21,100 nt of DNA from an uncultured Saprospiraceae bacterium (GTDB lineage Bacteria; Bacteroidota; Bacteroidia; Chitinophagales; Saprospiraceae). Positions 1 to 9,148 of this stretch are shown in pieces. Each line of letters begins with the position of its first letter. Within the stretch, counting starts at the first letter, position 1. The notes under the pieces were generated by a model, which was not told the DNA's origin, did no database searches, and was given only the letters and a program-made list of their open reading frames with translations. The stretch spans positions 1 through 21,100 of the forward strand of contig CALCMV010000301.1 in assembly GCA_937967535.1 (NCBI GenBank), given 5' to 3'. Position numbers and translations under genes: made by a program.

Positions 1-2
1 GG

Positions 3-142
3 CTCATGTAGGAAATCAGGTGGAATCTGAAGCAAGTCCAAATCCTATAAGGTTTTCGAAAACCTTATAGGATTGATTATCAGTGTTTTATCCCAATTTA
101 AAATAAAAATCAATCTGTATTCCACCTGATTTTCTACATGAG
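3..142. repeat. Nested palindromic intergenic element (MITE-like or hairpin)
   Basis: Outer arms at 3-26 and 119-142 are 24 bp inverted repeats with one mismatch. Inside them, 41-74 is a perfect 34-bp palindrome centred on TTCGAA. The left inner segment 14-52 recurs in inverted orientation at 15402-15440 with 34 of 39 bases identical, so this is a dispersed repeat and not a one-off structure. No coding capacity is visible. It could be a short non-autonomous mobile element or a structured intergenic repeat. The window starts at its edge, so its true left boundary is unknown. Confidence 0.75.
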
Positions 143-156
143 TCACAATGTTTTAG

Positions 157-195
157 CAATTTTCTAATTCCCCAATGTCCAAAGCCTAGCTAATT
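157..195 (-). repeat. Degenerate copy of a 46-bp dispersed intergenic word
   Basis: The segment containing CTAATTCCCCAATGTCCAAAG aligns, with a few substitutions and one small gap, to 9409-9454 and to the reverse complement of 7831-7876. It lies between the palindromic element and the start of the adhesin gene. I see no convincing Bacteroidota TAnnTTTG promoter box in 143-226. Confidence 0.5.
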
Positions 196-226
196 CACCC
201 ACCCCGTAGCAGAAATCACTGACGAT

Positions 227-3200
227 ATGATAAACATGTACAAACACCTACTCAACACTTTGCTGTTCTTGTGTTTTCACACATTGATGCACGCCCAGTT
301 GGAAGTCACATCAGGCGATACGCCACCTTTTGACCCTGAAATAATACTTGAAAATTTCTTCTTTGGTGGCGGAGTAGAAGTTTTGGATATTTCATACAAC
401 GGAGCAGATAATGCTGTTGGTTTTTTTGAGGGTGAAAATTCTAATATTGGACTCGACAGAGGAATTTTATTGACTACGGGCGATGCTATGAATGCTATCG
501 GACCTAATACTGAAACAAACATTTCCGGTGAAAATTTGCTCCAAGGCGAAGAAGATTTGGAGCAATTAATTTCCAATCCTGCGATAAATGACCCGGCGAT
601 ATATGAAATTAGATTTATTCCTTTCGACACCATCGTACGCTTCACATATGTCTGGGCATCAGATGAATATCCCGAATTTGCACCACCATATGGAAGTACT
701 TTCAATGATGTATTCGGTTTCTTTATCAGCGGACCGGGCATCAATGGACCCTTCTCAAATAATGCCGAAAATATTGCCTTTCTTCCCGACGGATTCACCC
801 CTGTCTCCATCAATAACGTCAACGCTGTCACCAACTCCGCCTTTTACCAATCCAATCTAGGCGGTGCCACCGTAGAGTACGATGGTTTCACCATACCACT
901 CGAAGCCTCTGCGATTGTCGTGCCTTGCGATACCTACGACATAAAAATCGCGGTTGCTGATGCCGGTGATGATGTCTTTGATTCTGCGGTCTTTCTTGCT
1001 TCGGGTAGTTTTGGTACAGATGCCCTCAATATCAGCGTCAATACCTTTGCTGCCGACTCCACGATGATAGAAGGCTGTGTAGGTGCAGTGATTGAATTTG
1101 CACTTGGCATCCCTGCCGAAGCCGACCTTCCATTGGACTACAATATATACGGTGTCGCCCAAAACGGTATAGATTATGACCCCGTACCACTCAATGCCTT
1201 TATTCCCGCAGGAGAAGATACACTCTCCCTATTTTTCAACCCCATTGAAGATGGAATAGCAGAGGGTTTGGAAGCTATTTTTATTGATGTAAAAACAAAT
1301 ATTTGCGGTAGAGATACCTTTGCTATTTATATCAACGACAATCAACTCATACCGCCCGATCTTGGCAATGATGTCACCATATGCGAAGGAGAAAGCATGG
1401 AATACGATGCCACGCTTCCCATACAACTCCCTGAAAGTGTGACATTTACCAACAATCAAACTATGGCTATCTCCGATGGCGATGCCGTCAACCCTGCCCT
1501 GTCCAATATCGAAATACTCGGTGCTATCCCCGAACAAGTTAGCGAAGGTTCCATCCTCTCCGTCTGTCTGGATATTACACATGGTTGGGATGCCGATTTG
1601 GATATTTTCCTCATTTCGCCAAGTGGTCTGTTCATTGCGCTTTCCAGAGATAATGGCGGCAGTGGCGACAACTATACCCAAACCTGTTTCACCCCCACAT
1701 CCGTTACCCCAATTGAAGGACTTGGCACAGCCGATGCACCGTTCACCGGAGATTTCCTGCCCGAATCTCCCTGGGAAGACATCTATGGTGCCGATATGAA
1801 TGGTGTTTGGACACTACAAGTATCTGATGATTCCAACGGTTTTGTAGGTACACTAAATAGTTGGTCAATGACCCTGCCGCCTATTTATTCCATAGGCTAT
1901 CTTTGGGAACCTGCCGACGGCGTTTCCAATCCCAACCTTCCCAATGTTGACCTCTCCCCTACTACGACTACGACTTACACCGTCACTGCTTTCGATACTT
2001 ACGGCTGTACTACACAAGATGAAGTGACCATCAATGTCAACTCTTCACTACCTGCCCCCGTCATTAGCTGCGATAATTCTGCCAATGGTCAAGTCACCTT
2101 CTCATGGGATGCTGTTGCGGGTGCAACGGATTACGAAGTCAGTGTAGATGGTGCAGCTTGGGTAGCTGCCAACGGCGGTACATCACACACCGTCACAGGT
2201 TTGGCCGATGGGCAAGTGGTCAGTATAGAAGTACAAGGTACTAACGGCGGCGGTTGTGGTACACTTTCCGCTATCTTGGATTGTACGGCAGTATTGGTAG
2301 GATGCGCTCTTACCGGCAATATTGACGACACACAAAATGCGACTTGTTTTGGTGGAAATGATGGTCAATTCACCGTCTCCGCGACAAGTGGTACTCAGCC
2401 ATATACCTTTCAAATTCCCGGCACTATATCCCCTTCTGGAACATTCATGGATTTGCAAGCAGGTACATACAATGTCAGTATCACAGATAATGCAGGCTGT
2501 GCTACCACACAAATTATTACCATCAACCAACCCGATTCTTTACAATTTTCAATTAGTATAAATGCAATTTCTTGTAATGGTGAAAATGATGCAAGTATAA
2601 CTTTTGATGCCTCCGGCGGAACGACTGATTACGAATACAGTATTGATGGTACTAATTTTCAAACCAATAATACTTTTGAAAATCTAACGGCTGCTACCTA
2701 TCCACTCATAGTAAATGATGCTAATGGCTGCGAAGTTTCTGCCAGCCTTACCATCCAAGAACCTCCGGCAATCACGCTAATGCCCTCGTTTACATCCGCA
2801 CTCTGCAATGGCAGTGCAGACGGTACAGCTACCGTCACACCGATGGGAGGTACACCTTCATTCGCCTACACATGGGATGCCAATGCCGGTAATCAAAACA
2901 CCCAAACCGCCACAGGACTTGCAGCAGGTACATACACCGTCACCCTTACAGATGCCAATAATTGCGAAGCCACCACCCAAGTCACCGTAGACGAACCCGG
3001 CGCAATAATACTCAACTCCTCCAATACAGCCGCAAGTTGCAACGGCGGTACAGACGGCACAGCCACTATCACCGCAAATAACGGTGCAACACCTTATACC
3101 TATCTATGGGATAGCAATGCCTCCAACCAAAACGGACCAACCGCCGTAGGTTTAGCCTTCGGTTCGTATAATATCACCGTAAGCGATGCCAACGGCTGCA

Positions 3201-6200
3201 CTGCTACCGACCAAGTGGATGTTCCCGAACTCAGTTCAATCGAATTTACAACTGACGCAACGCCACTCAACTGCTTTGGCGATACCAACGGTACTGCTAC
3301 TGTCGAAATCACTTCCGGTACCCAGCCTTTCAATTACACATGGAACACCAATCCACCACAAAACACTCCGGTTGCTACCGACCTCCCAAGCGGCACATAC
3401 ACCATCACGATTACAGACGGCGGCGGATGTAGCGAAATCACAAGTATAGACATCACCGAACCGGATGAATTGACAGTCAATTTGACATCAACAAATGCCC
3501 TTTGTGCAGGTGAAAACGGTACTATCAACAGCAGTGTTGCAGGTGGAACAGGCACATATACCTACTCATGGGACAATGGCATGAATACCCCCGATATTAG
3601 CCCCACTGCCGGAACCTATATCCTCACCGTTACTGATAATAATGGCTGCACTGCCACTGCACAAACTACTCTCACCGCCCCTGCTGCTTTTAGCTTCACC
3701 GCTACACCTAGCGATGCTTTGTGTAATGGTAGTGACGATGGCACAATCACCATAATCGCCTCCGGCGGGATAGCTCCTTACCAATACAGTATTGATGGTG
3801 GTACGACTTTTCAGACTAATAATATTTTTGAAAATTTGCCAACAGGTGCATACTCACTCATTGTAAATGACGCTAATAATTGTTCTGATAACCAAGAACT
3901 TATGATAGGCGAGGCAGATGCTATCACGCTAATGTCGTCCAATACAGCCGCAAGTTGTAATGGCGGTACAGACGGCACAGCCACTATCACTGCAAATAAC
4001 GGTACAACACCTTATACCTATCTATGGGATAGCAATGCTTCCAACCAAAACGGACCAACCGCCGTAGGTCTGGCACTTGGCACATACATCGTCACCGTAA
4101 CCGATGCCAATAGCTGCCAAGCCACCGGACAAGTGGATGTCCCCGAATTAAGTTCGCTTGAGTTTACAACTAACATAATACCACTCAATTGCTTTGGCGA
4201 TACCGATGCTACAGCTAGTGTCGAAATTACTTCCGGTACACAACCTTACACTTACCTTTGGAATACCACACCCGTACAAACTACGCCTACGGCGATTGAT
4301 TTGGCGGGTGGCATCTACACTGTTACAATTACAGATGGTGGCGGATGCAGCGAAGTCGTCAGCTTGGATATAGCCGAACCGGACGAATTGACAATTGATT
4401 TGCTGACACCGACCAATGCGCTTTGTGCAGGTATGGAAGGGACTATTAGCAGCACCGTTTTTGGGGGTACAGGTAGCTACATATACACATGGGACAATGG
4501 CATGAATACCGCCGATATTAGCGCAATTGCCGGAAGCTATACCCTCACCGTAACCGATGCCAATGGCTGTACAGCCACCGCCCAAAGCAGCATCACCGAA
4601 CCTGCTGCCATTAGCCTGACCGCTACACCGACTGATATTTTGTGTAATGGAAATAATGACGCTACAATTAGCCTTTCTGCTTCAGGTGGAACATCAAATT
4701 ATACTTATAGTTTGGATAATATAAATTTTCAAAATAATAATATATTTGAAAATTTAGCCGCAGGTACCTATACTGTTTATGTAAATGATGACAATAATTG
4801 TACTGCCAATCAAGAGCTTATAATTAACGAACCCGATGCACTCACGCTAATCTTGGATTCGACCACCGAAAGTTGTGAAGGAGACAACGGCACAGCTACC
4901 GTTACCGCTTCTAATGGAACGGGCAACTACACCTACGCTTGGTCTGACGGTCAAAACACACCTACTGCCACTACCCTCAATGCCGGAACCTATACCGTCA
5001 CCGTTACAGATGCCAATGGCTGCGAAATCATGGAAAGCATAGAAGTAATATCAGAAGCCGATATTCAAATTGGTGTGACCGTTACAAATGTATCCTGTTT
5101 TGGTGCGGGAGATGGCGAGGCGAGTGTCATTGCCGAAGGTATAGAGCCTATTACCTACCAATGGAACGCCAATGCAGGCAATCAAACCACGCCCACTGCC
5201 TCCAATCTCAATGCCGGTACTTACCAAGTCATCATCACAGATGCCAATGGCTGTATGAAAGCCGAAGAAGTAATAATCACCCAGCCTGCACCAATAAGTC
5301 TTGAACTCACAGGCGAAGACATTCTTTGTAATGGTACGGCAACAGGCACAGCAAGCGTAGCCGCAGCAGGTGGTACAGGCAGCTATTTCTATCAATGGGA
5401 TGATACCAATATGCAGCAATCCACCCAAATCAATGAACTCACCGCAGGTACATACACCGTCACCGTTACAGATGATAATGCTTGTCAGATGATAGATTCG
5501 CTCATCATCAATGAGCCAACCGAATCGGTTTCTGTAACAGGTGCAGGAAGCACACTTGATTGCTTCGGAGATACCAACGGAACGATTAGCCTCAACGCAG
5601 GGGGCGGCACACCACCATATTTATACAGCATTGATAATGAGAATTTTACACAAGGAAATATTTTTATTGGATTGCCCGGAGGCGAGTACACTGTCTATGC
5701 GACGGATTTTACCGGAGAATGTACGGCACAAGGCACAGTCACCATAGTAGAGCCACCCGAATTGACCGTAGATGCCGGAGAAGACATCCAACTCATTTTC
5801 GGAGATTCTATCACTCTGGAAGCTGTACCGAGTGATTCTGCTGATTATATTTACACATGGTCCTCCTTTTCGCCGGAGTTGAATTTGAGTTGTACAGATT
5901 GCCCGACACCACAGGCACGTCCTTTAAATCAAATCATGTACACCGTTACCATCGAAAACGAAAACGGCTGTATAGCGACCGACGATATTCGCGTATTTAT
6001 CAATAAAGAACAACCCGTTTTTGTCGCCAATGCCTTTACGCCAAATGCTGATGGTTTCAATGATGTTTTATATGTGCAAGGTGGTGCGGCTGCCGAGCGT
6101 GTCGTCGTCTTTCAGATATTTGACCCTTGGGGCGAGTTGGTCTTTGAAAACAGAGATACAGCCATGAATAATAAAGAAACGGGCTGGGATGGCTCATATA

Positions 6201-6304
6201 GAGGACAGGAAATGGGGTCGGCAGTATTCGTCTGGTATGCAGAAGTGCGGTTTGTGGATGGTTCGGTATTACCGTATAAGGGACATACTACACTGATTCG
6301 ATGA
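227..6304 (+). CDS. Giant secreted SprB-repeat adhesin with T9SS type B (gliding-motility) C-terminal domain
   Basis: This is a 2025-residue surface or secreted protein. Residues 1-24 form a signal peptide ending HAQ; ATG at 236 (residue 4) is an equally good start. About 30-265 match the choice-of-anchor L domain (GGGVEVLDISY, GFFEGENSNIGLDRGILLTTG). About 270-370 are Calx-beta-like. About 378-604 are an Ig/PKD-like domain interrupted by a proprotein-convertase P-domain at about 403-553. About 605-695 are FnIII-like. About 704-1845 are 15 SprB-type repeats of roughly 70-80 residues, each with a CxG motif near its start and a second Cys near its end. About 1846-1928 are Ig-like. About 1930-2025 are the CHU_C/gliding-motility C-terminal domain (NAFTPNADGFND, FQIFDPWGELVFE, GWDGSYRGQ). 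Family knowledge: such proteins are exported by Sec and then T9SS and act as adhesins, as SprB does in Flavobacterium. The substrate here is unknown. It appears monocistronic. Confidence 0.93.
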   Translation: MINMYKHLLNTLLFLCFHTLMHAQLEVTSGDTPPFDPEIILENFFFGGGVEVLDISYNGADNAVGFFEGENSNIGLDRGILLTTGDAMNAIGPNTETNISGENLLQGEEDLEQLISNPAINDPAIYEIRFIPFDTIVRFTYVWASDEYPEFAPPYGSTFNDVFGFFISGPGINGPFSNNAENIAFLPDGFTPVSINNVNAVTNSAFYQSNLGGATVEYDGFTIPLEASAIVVPCDTYDIKIAVADAGDDVFDSAVFLASGSFGTDALNISVNTFAADSTMIEGCVGAVIEFALGIPAEADLPLDYNIYGVAQNGIDYDPVPLNAFIPAGEDTLSLFFNPIEDGIAEGLEAIFIDVKTNICGRDTFAIYINDNQLIPPDLGNDVTICEGESMEYDATLPIQLPESVTFTNNQTMAISDGDAVNPALSNIEILGAIPEQVSEGSILSVCLDITHGWDADLDIFLISPSGLFIALSRDNGGSGDNYTQTCFTPTSVTPIEGLGTADAPFTGDFLPESPWEDIYGADMNGVWTLQVSDDSNGFVGTLNSWSMTLPPIYSIGYLWEPADGVSNPNLPNVDLSPTTTTTYTVTAFDTYGCTTQDEVTINVNSSLPAPVISCDNSANGQVTFSWDAVAGATDYEVSVDGAAWVAANGGTSHTVTGLADGQVVSIEVQGTNGGGCGTLSAILDCTAVLVGCALTGNIDDTQNATCFGGNDGQFTVSATSGTQPYTFQIPGTISPSGTFMDLQAGTYNVSITDNAGCATTQIITINQPDSLQFSISINAISCNGENDASITFDASGGTTDYEYSIDGTNFQTNNTFENLTAATYPLIVNDANGCEVSASLTIQEPPAITLMPSFTSALCNGSADGTATVTPMGGTPSFAYTWDANAGNQNTQTATGLAAGTYTVTLTDANNCEATTQVTVDEPGAIILNSSNTAASCNGGTDGTATITANNGATPYTYLWDSNASNQNGPTAVGLAFGSYNITVSDANGCTATDQVDVPELSSIEFTTDATPLNCFGDTNGTATVEITSGTQPFNYTWNTNPPQNTPVATDLPSGTYTITITDGGGCSEITSIDITEPDELTVNLTSTNALCAGENGTINSSVAGGTGTYTYSWDNGMNTPDISPTAGTYILTVTDNNGCTATAQTTLTAPAAFSFTATPSDALCNGSDDGTITIIASGGIAPYQYSIDGGTTFQTNNIFENLPTGAYSLIVNDANNCSDNQELMIGEADAITLMSSNTAASCNGGTDGTATITANNGTTPYTYLWDSNASNQNGPTAVGLALGTYIVTVTDANSCQATGQVDVPELSSLEFTTNIIPLNCFGDTDATASVEITSGTQPYTYLWNTTPVQTTPTAIDLAGGIYTVTITDGGGCSEVVSLDIAEPDELTIDLLTPTNALCAGMEGTISSTVFGGTGSYIYTWDNGMNTADISAIAGSYTLTVTDANGCTATAQSSITEPAAISLTATPTDILCNGNNDATISLSASGGTSNYTYSLDNINFQNNNIFENLAAGTYTVYVNDDNNCTANQELIINEPDALTLILDSTTESCEGDNGTATVTASNGTGNYTYAWSDGQNTPTATTLNAGTYTVTVTDANGCEIMESIEVISEADIQIGVTVTNVSCFGAGDGEASVIAEGIEPITYQWNANAGNQTTPTASNLNAGTYQVIITDANGCMKAEEVIITQPAPISLELTGEDILCNGTATGTASVAAAGGTGSYFYQWDDTNMQQSTQINELTAGTYTVTVTDDNACQMIDSLIINEPTESVSVTGAGSTLDCFGDTNGTISLNAGGGTPPYLYSIDNENFTQGNIFIGLPGGEYTVYATDFTGECTAQGTVTIVEPPELTVDAGEDIQLIFGDSITLEAVPSDSADYIYTWSSFSPELNLSCTDCPTPQARPLNQIMYTVTIENENGCIATDDIRVFINKEQPVFVANAFTPNADGFNDVLYVQGGAAAERVVVFQIFDPWGELVFENRDTAMNNKETGWDGSYRGQEMGSAVFVWYAEVRFVDGSVLPYKGHTTLIR
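3020..4855 (+). repeat. 918-bp higher-order tandem duplication inside the adhesin gene
   Basis: Four consecutive SprB repeats (4-7, from about 3020) are repeated as a block by repeats 8-11 (from about 3938), an offset of exactly 918 bp or 306 codons. The first about 130 bp of each block are nearly identical; both contain the 20-mer GGTACAGACGGCACAGCCAC. Later parts have diverged more. This indicates block duplication after the individual repeats had already differentiated. Such DNA is prone to recombination and assembly collapse. Confidence 0.8.
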
Positions 6305-6335
6305 AAAATGTGCAAACGTGTCCGCAGTCTTTCGG

Positions 6336-6390
6336 TCGGCAGTCCGCAGTTGAACGCGAGTTTATTTGACCTTGAACTGCGGACTGCCGA
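6336..6390. repeat. 16-bp-stem inverted repeat downstream of the adhesin gene
   Basis: Arms 6336-6351 and 6375-6390 are perfect inverted repeats (core CGGCAGTCCGCAGTT) with a 23-nt loop. The left flank also carries a direct repeat of TCCGCAGT at 6321-6328. It lies about 30 bp after the adhesin stop codon and about 100 bp before the porin. It could stop transcription or protect RNA ends, but no T-run follows, so I do not call it an intrinsic terminator. The rest of 6305-6487 shows nothing recognisable. Confidence 0.6.
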
Positions 6391-6487
6391 TAAGTTACTG
6401 CGTAAGGTCATTTACTTATTTTTAAGAGTTCAGAAAGGCAGACTACTTTCATTTTTCAGAGGTCTGATTTCTGCATAAAACCATACA

Positions 6488-7753
6488 ATGAAAAGAATTT
6501 CATTACTTTACTTATTCTTCTTTTCAATCACCCTTAACGCTCAAAACAGTCCCAAAATTACCATCAAACAAGGAGACAGCATCAGAGTTGTCACCGCCAA
6601 ATCGGACGAGCCTGTGCGTTTGCACATTTCAACTCTCCAAGCAAAAGATGCTCCTAAAGTCAGTCTCAAACAAGGCGATGGCATCCGCATAACTGCAGCA
6701 GATTCGAGCGCACATATGCGCTTGCGCGTGTGGTTTCAGCCGATATATACAGTATCTAAATCCTTGACAGACAATAGTAAATGGACATCCAATGCCGGTG
6801 TGCAACGTGCGCGACTCAATTTTACGGGTTGGATATATTCGCCCAAACTTCGTTATCATTTCCAGCCGGTGCTGGCAGCCCCCGAACTCCGAAGCGGTCT
6901 TGATGCCACCGCCCAGCAAGAGGGTTTCACCGGAAAAGTCCTGCTTGATGCTGCTCTCCAATGGAAGTTTCATCCCAATTTTGAACTCTGGGTCGGGCAA
7001 GAAAGAACCAGAGGTTCGTATGAAGGATTTTTGCCGGGTTTTGCTATGCAATTGGTCAATAAAAGCCAATTCAACAGCATGTTCAATTATAATCGGGATA
7101 TAGGCATCCAATTACTCGGTAGCTATGGCAAAAAATTTATCATCCGTCCACAACTACGCTGGACACTCGGCAACGGACACAATATCGTCACCAATAATAG
7201 CGGCGGTTTTCAATACATGGCGCGACTGGAAGTGCAGCCCTTCGGCAAATTTAACGAAGTCTTCAACACTGATTTCAAACGCGAACCCAGCCCAAAACTC
7301 GCGATAGGTGCCACCTTTGACTTCAACCACAATGCTGCCCGTCAAAGAGGCAATGCAGGGCGTTTTCTCACTGATAATGAGGGCAATCTGCTAAACAGCA
7401 GTCTCTTTACCTTCCTTGTGGATGCCGTATTCAAATATAAAGGTTTTTCGGCAAACAGCGCATTTGCCATGCGTAGTGCAACGCATGGTGATTTGGGCTT
7501 TCACGAAGCCACAGGACTTTATCTACAAGGTGGTTATTTGCTGAAAAATAATTATGAATTTGCCTTCCGATATAGTATGGTTGAGCCAATTGGTGCTAAA
7601 ACAGCTAGCGGAAGCCGCGAATATCTCGTCGGCATTTCAAAATATATCAACGGACATCCACTCAAAGTACAAAGCGACATCGGCTTAATTCGCAATACCA
7701 CCACACAAATAACAACTCTACAATATCGCTTCCAAATCGTAGCAGGATTTTAG
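6488..7753 (+). CDS. Outer-membrane porin, phosphate-selective porin O/P-like
   Basis: A 421-residue protein with a signal peptide at residues 1-19 (MKRISLLYLFFFSITLNAQ). From about residue 56 it reads as a beta-barrel of alternating strands, including MRLRVWFQPIY, ARLNFTGWIYSPKLRYHFQP, WVGQERTRGSYEG and the end TTLQYRFQIVAGF with the C-terminal Phe typical of outer-membrane barrels. The pattern resembles the OprO/OprP porin family of Bacteroidota, which forms passive channels for anions or small solutes; the substrate cannot be told from sequence. The N-terminus is odd: residues 21-51 and 55-84 are similar to each other (PKITIKQGDSIRV and PKVSLKQGDGIRI), so the entry segment to the barrel is duplicated. 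The gene stands alone, with repeat-containing DNA on both sides. Confidence 0.8.
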   Translation: MKRISLLYLFFFSITLNAQNSPKITIKQGDSIRVVTAKSDEPVRLHISTLQAKDAPKVSLKQGDGIRITAADSSAHMRLRVWFQPIYTVSKSLTDNSKWTSNAGVQRARLNFTGWIYSPKLRYHFQPVLAAPELRSGLDATAQQEGFTGKVLLDAALQWKFHPNFELWVGQERTRGSYEGFLPGFAMQLVNKSQFNSMFNYNRDIGIQLLGSYGKKFIIRPQLRWTLGNGHNIVTNNSGGFQYMARLEVQPFGKFNEVFNTDFKREPSPKLAIGATFDFNHNAARQRGNAGRFLTDNEGNLLNSSLFTFLVDAVFKYKGFSANSAFAMRSATHGDLGFHEATGLYLQGGYLLKNNYEFAFRYSMVEPIGAKTASGSREYLVGISKYINGHPLKVQSDIGLIRNTTTQITTLQYRFQIVAGF

Positions 7754-7768
7754 GATTTTTTGATTAAA

Positions 7769-7808
7769 ATGATTGTGTGATTGTGTGATTGTAAAATTGT
7801 GTGATTGA
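7769..7808. repeat. Period-8 tandem word after the porin gene
   Basis: Copies of an 8-bp unit close to GATTGTGT run together starting about 15 bp after the porin stop codon; one unit is replaced by GATTGTAAAATTGTGT. The wider gap 7754-8137 (384 bp) has no ORF of note. It also holds the dispersed repeat at 7831-7876 and the palindrome at 7920-7937. Confidence 0.65.
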
Positions 7809-7830
7809 ATATTTTTTTTACTGTGTAATG

Positions 7831-7876
7831 AACTGGACTTTGGACATTTTGGAAATTAGGTAACTGGGAAATTCGG
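7831..7876 (+). repeat. 46-bp dispersed intergenic word, left copy
   Basis: Matches the reverse complement of 9409-9454 at 39 of 46 positions (shared cores GGACTTTGGACA and AACTGGGAAATT). A weaker copy lies at 157-195. The two good copies are inverted with respect to each other and bracket the epimerase gene. Confidence 0.7.
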
Positions 7877-7919
7877 TTTTAAATCGTAAGTAATTGATTT
7901 AATGTGTTTGCCAATTTTG

Positions 7920-7937
7920 TCCCGATAATTATCGGGA
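7920..7937. repeat. 18-bp perfect palindrome
   Basis: TCCCGATAATTATCGGGA is a perfect palindrome in the porin-epimerase gap. Its CCCGAT...ATCGGG theme recurs in the centres of the repeats at 12075-12175 and 15084-15174. It could be a hairpin or a protein-binding site. No T-run follows, so it is not a clear terminator. Confidence 0.6.
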
Positions 7938-8137
7938 TGAATGAAAAATTTTGAACAATGGAAAAATATTTAATTTGTTAAATTTTAATTATCAATAAAA
8001 AACAAAGTAAATTTTAAATTTATTTGTTCTTCAAAATTCATAATTCAAAATTTGATGAAGACATTGACTATCGCATTGACGCATTAATATTGTTAGTTCC
8101 TTTTATTTGTTTTATGTAATCATAATTTATGTAAAAA

Positions 8138-9142
8138 ATGTTGAAAATAATGGAAAATGCGCCCATAGCGGCGGTTACAGGCGCGAATGGTTTTGTGGGA
8201 AGTCATTTGGTGGAACTTTTATTGCGCGAAGGGTATCGGGTAAAATGTATTGTTCGTAAAAGCAGTAATCTGCGTTGGGTAAAGGATTTAGATGTGGAGT
8301 TTTATGATTGTGGGTTGACGGATGTGGATGCTCTAAAAAGTGTTGTTGAGGATGCTAATTATATTTTCCATATCGCAGGTGTAGTTGCTGCCAAAAAGCC
8401 TGAATTATTTTATAAAGGAAATGTAGAAACTACGCGCCATGTACTCGAAGCCGCAAAGGGTAATCCCAATATCCGAAAAATCGTGATGACAAGTAGCCTT
8501 GCAGCAAGCAGACCTACTGTAAAAGGAACGCCTGTTACGGAAGATATGCCCTCTGCCCCCGTCAGCACCTATGGCAGAAGTAAAGTGGAACAAGAGCAAT
8601 TGGCAAAGACCTATATGAATGATTTGCCGATTACGCTGGTACGTCCGCCGGTAGTTTATGGTCCGCGTGATACAGAGGTTTTATTATTATTTAAAACACT
8701 CCAAAAACGATTGATGGCGCAGGTTGGGTTTACAGAAAAATATCTCAGTTTGGTGTATGTAGATGATTTGGTAAACGGTATGTTGCTCGCTGCGACTTCT
8801 GACAAAACAAGTGGGCAAACCTACTTTCTCGGTTCTTCACAAGCAGAGTATGCTTACTCTGAATTGAGTTTGCAAATAGCTGATTTATTGGGTGTAAAAC
8901 CTTTTAAAATTCGATTGCCGCATGGACTCTTATATGTTGTGGGTGGGATTTCGCAATTTTTTGGACAATTTGGCAAAAAACCGCCTACGCTTACTGTTGA
9001 AAAGGCGCAAGAGATGACACGCGATTCGTGGTCGTGTAGTTCGGAAAAGGCGATACGGGAGTTTGGCTATACGCCTACTATGCCATTGAAGGAGGGATTG
9101 AAACGGACGATTGAATGGTACAAGGAACAGAAATGGTTATAA
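8138..9142 (+). CDS. NAD(P)-dependent epimerase/dehydratase-like reductase (extended SDR)
   Basis: A 334-residue cytoplasmic extended short-chain dehydrogenase. The Rossmann glycine motif TGANGFVG is at residues 14-21, the conserved HIAG at 78-81, catalytic-type Ser in MTSS at 117-120, and YGRSK (Tyr145, Lys149) gives the YxxxK pair. RPPVVYGPRD follows, as in NAD-dependent epimerases and dihydroflavonol-4-reductase-like enzymes. The C-terminal substrate-binding half ends with the usual GYTPTMPLKEGLKRTIEWY. The family acts on nucleotide sugars, sterol-like or flavonol-like substrates; which applies here cannot be told. ATG at 8150 (MENAPIAAVTG) would give a tighter N-terminus and may be the true start. 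TTTATGTAA occurs twice just upstream (8111 and 8126). The gene is flanked by inverted copies of a 46-bp repeat and stands alone. Confidence 0.88.
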   Translation: MLKIMENAPIAAVTGANGFVGSHLVELLLREGYRVKCIVRKSSNLRWVKDLDVEFYDCGLTDVDALKSVVEDANYIFHIAGVVAAKKPELFYKGNVETTRHVLEAAKGNPNIRKIVMTSSLAASRPTVKGTPVTEDMPSAPVSTYGRSKVEQEQLAKTYMNDLPITLVRPPVVYGPRDTEVLLLFKTLQKRLMAQVGFTEKYLSLVYVDDLVNGMLLAATSDKTSGQTYFLGSSQAEYAYSELSLQIADLLGVKPFKIRLPHGLLYVVGGISQFFGQFGKKPPTLTVEKAQEMTRDSWSCSSEKAIREFGYTPTMPLKEGLKRTIEWYKEQKWL

Positions 9143-9148
9143 ACGGTA

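Noticed and set aside
1..144. Insertion sequence end
   Set aside because: The inverted ends are suggestive, but no transposase frame or target duplication is visible within the window.
4148..4585. Minus-strand ORFs of 70-185 codons opposite the adhesin gene (several, for example here and at 277-834)
   Set aside because: They are antisense frames of a well-supported repetitive gene, lack domain patterns, and owe their length to the biased codon pattern of the SprB repeats.
6336..6390. Intrinsic terminator after the adhesin gene
   Set aside because: The stem is strong, but the loop is long and no T-run follows; recorded only as an inverted repeat.
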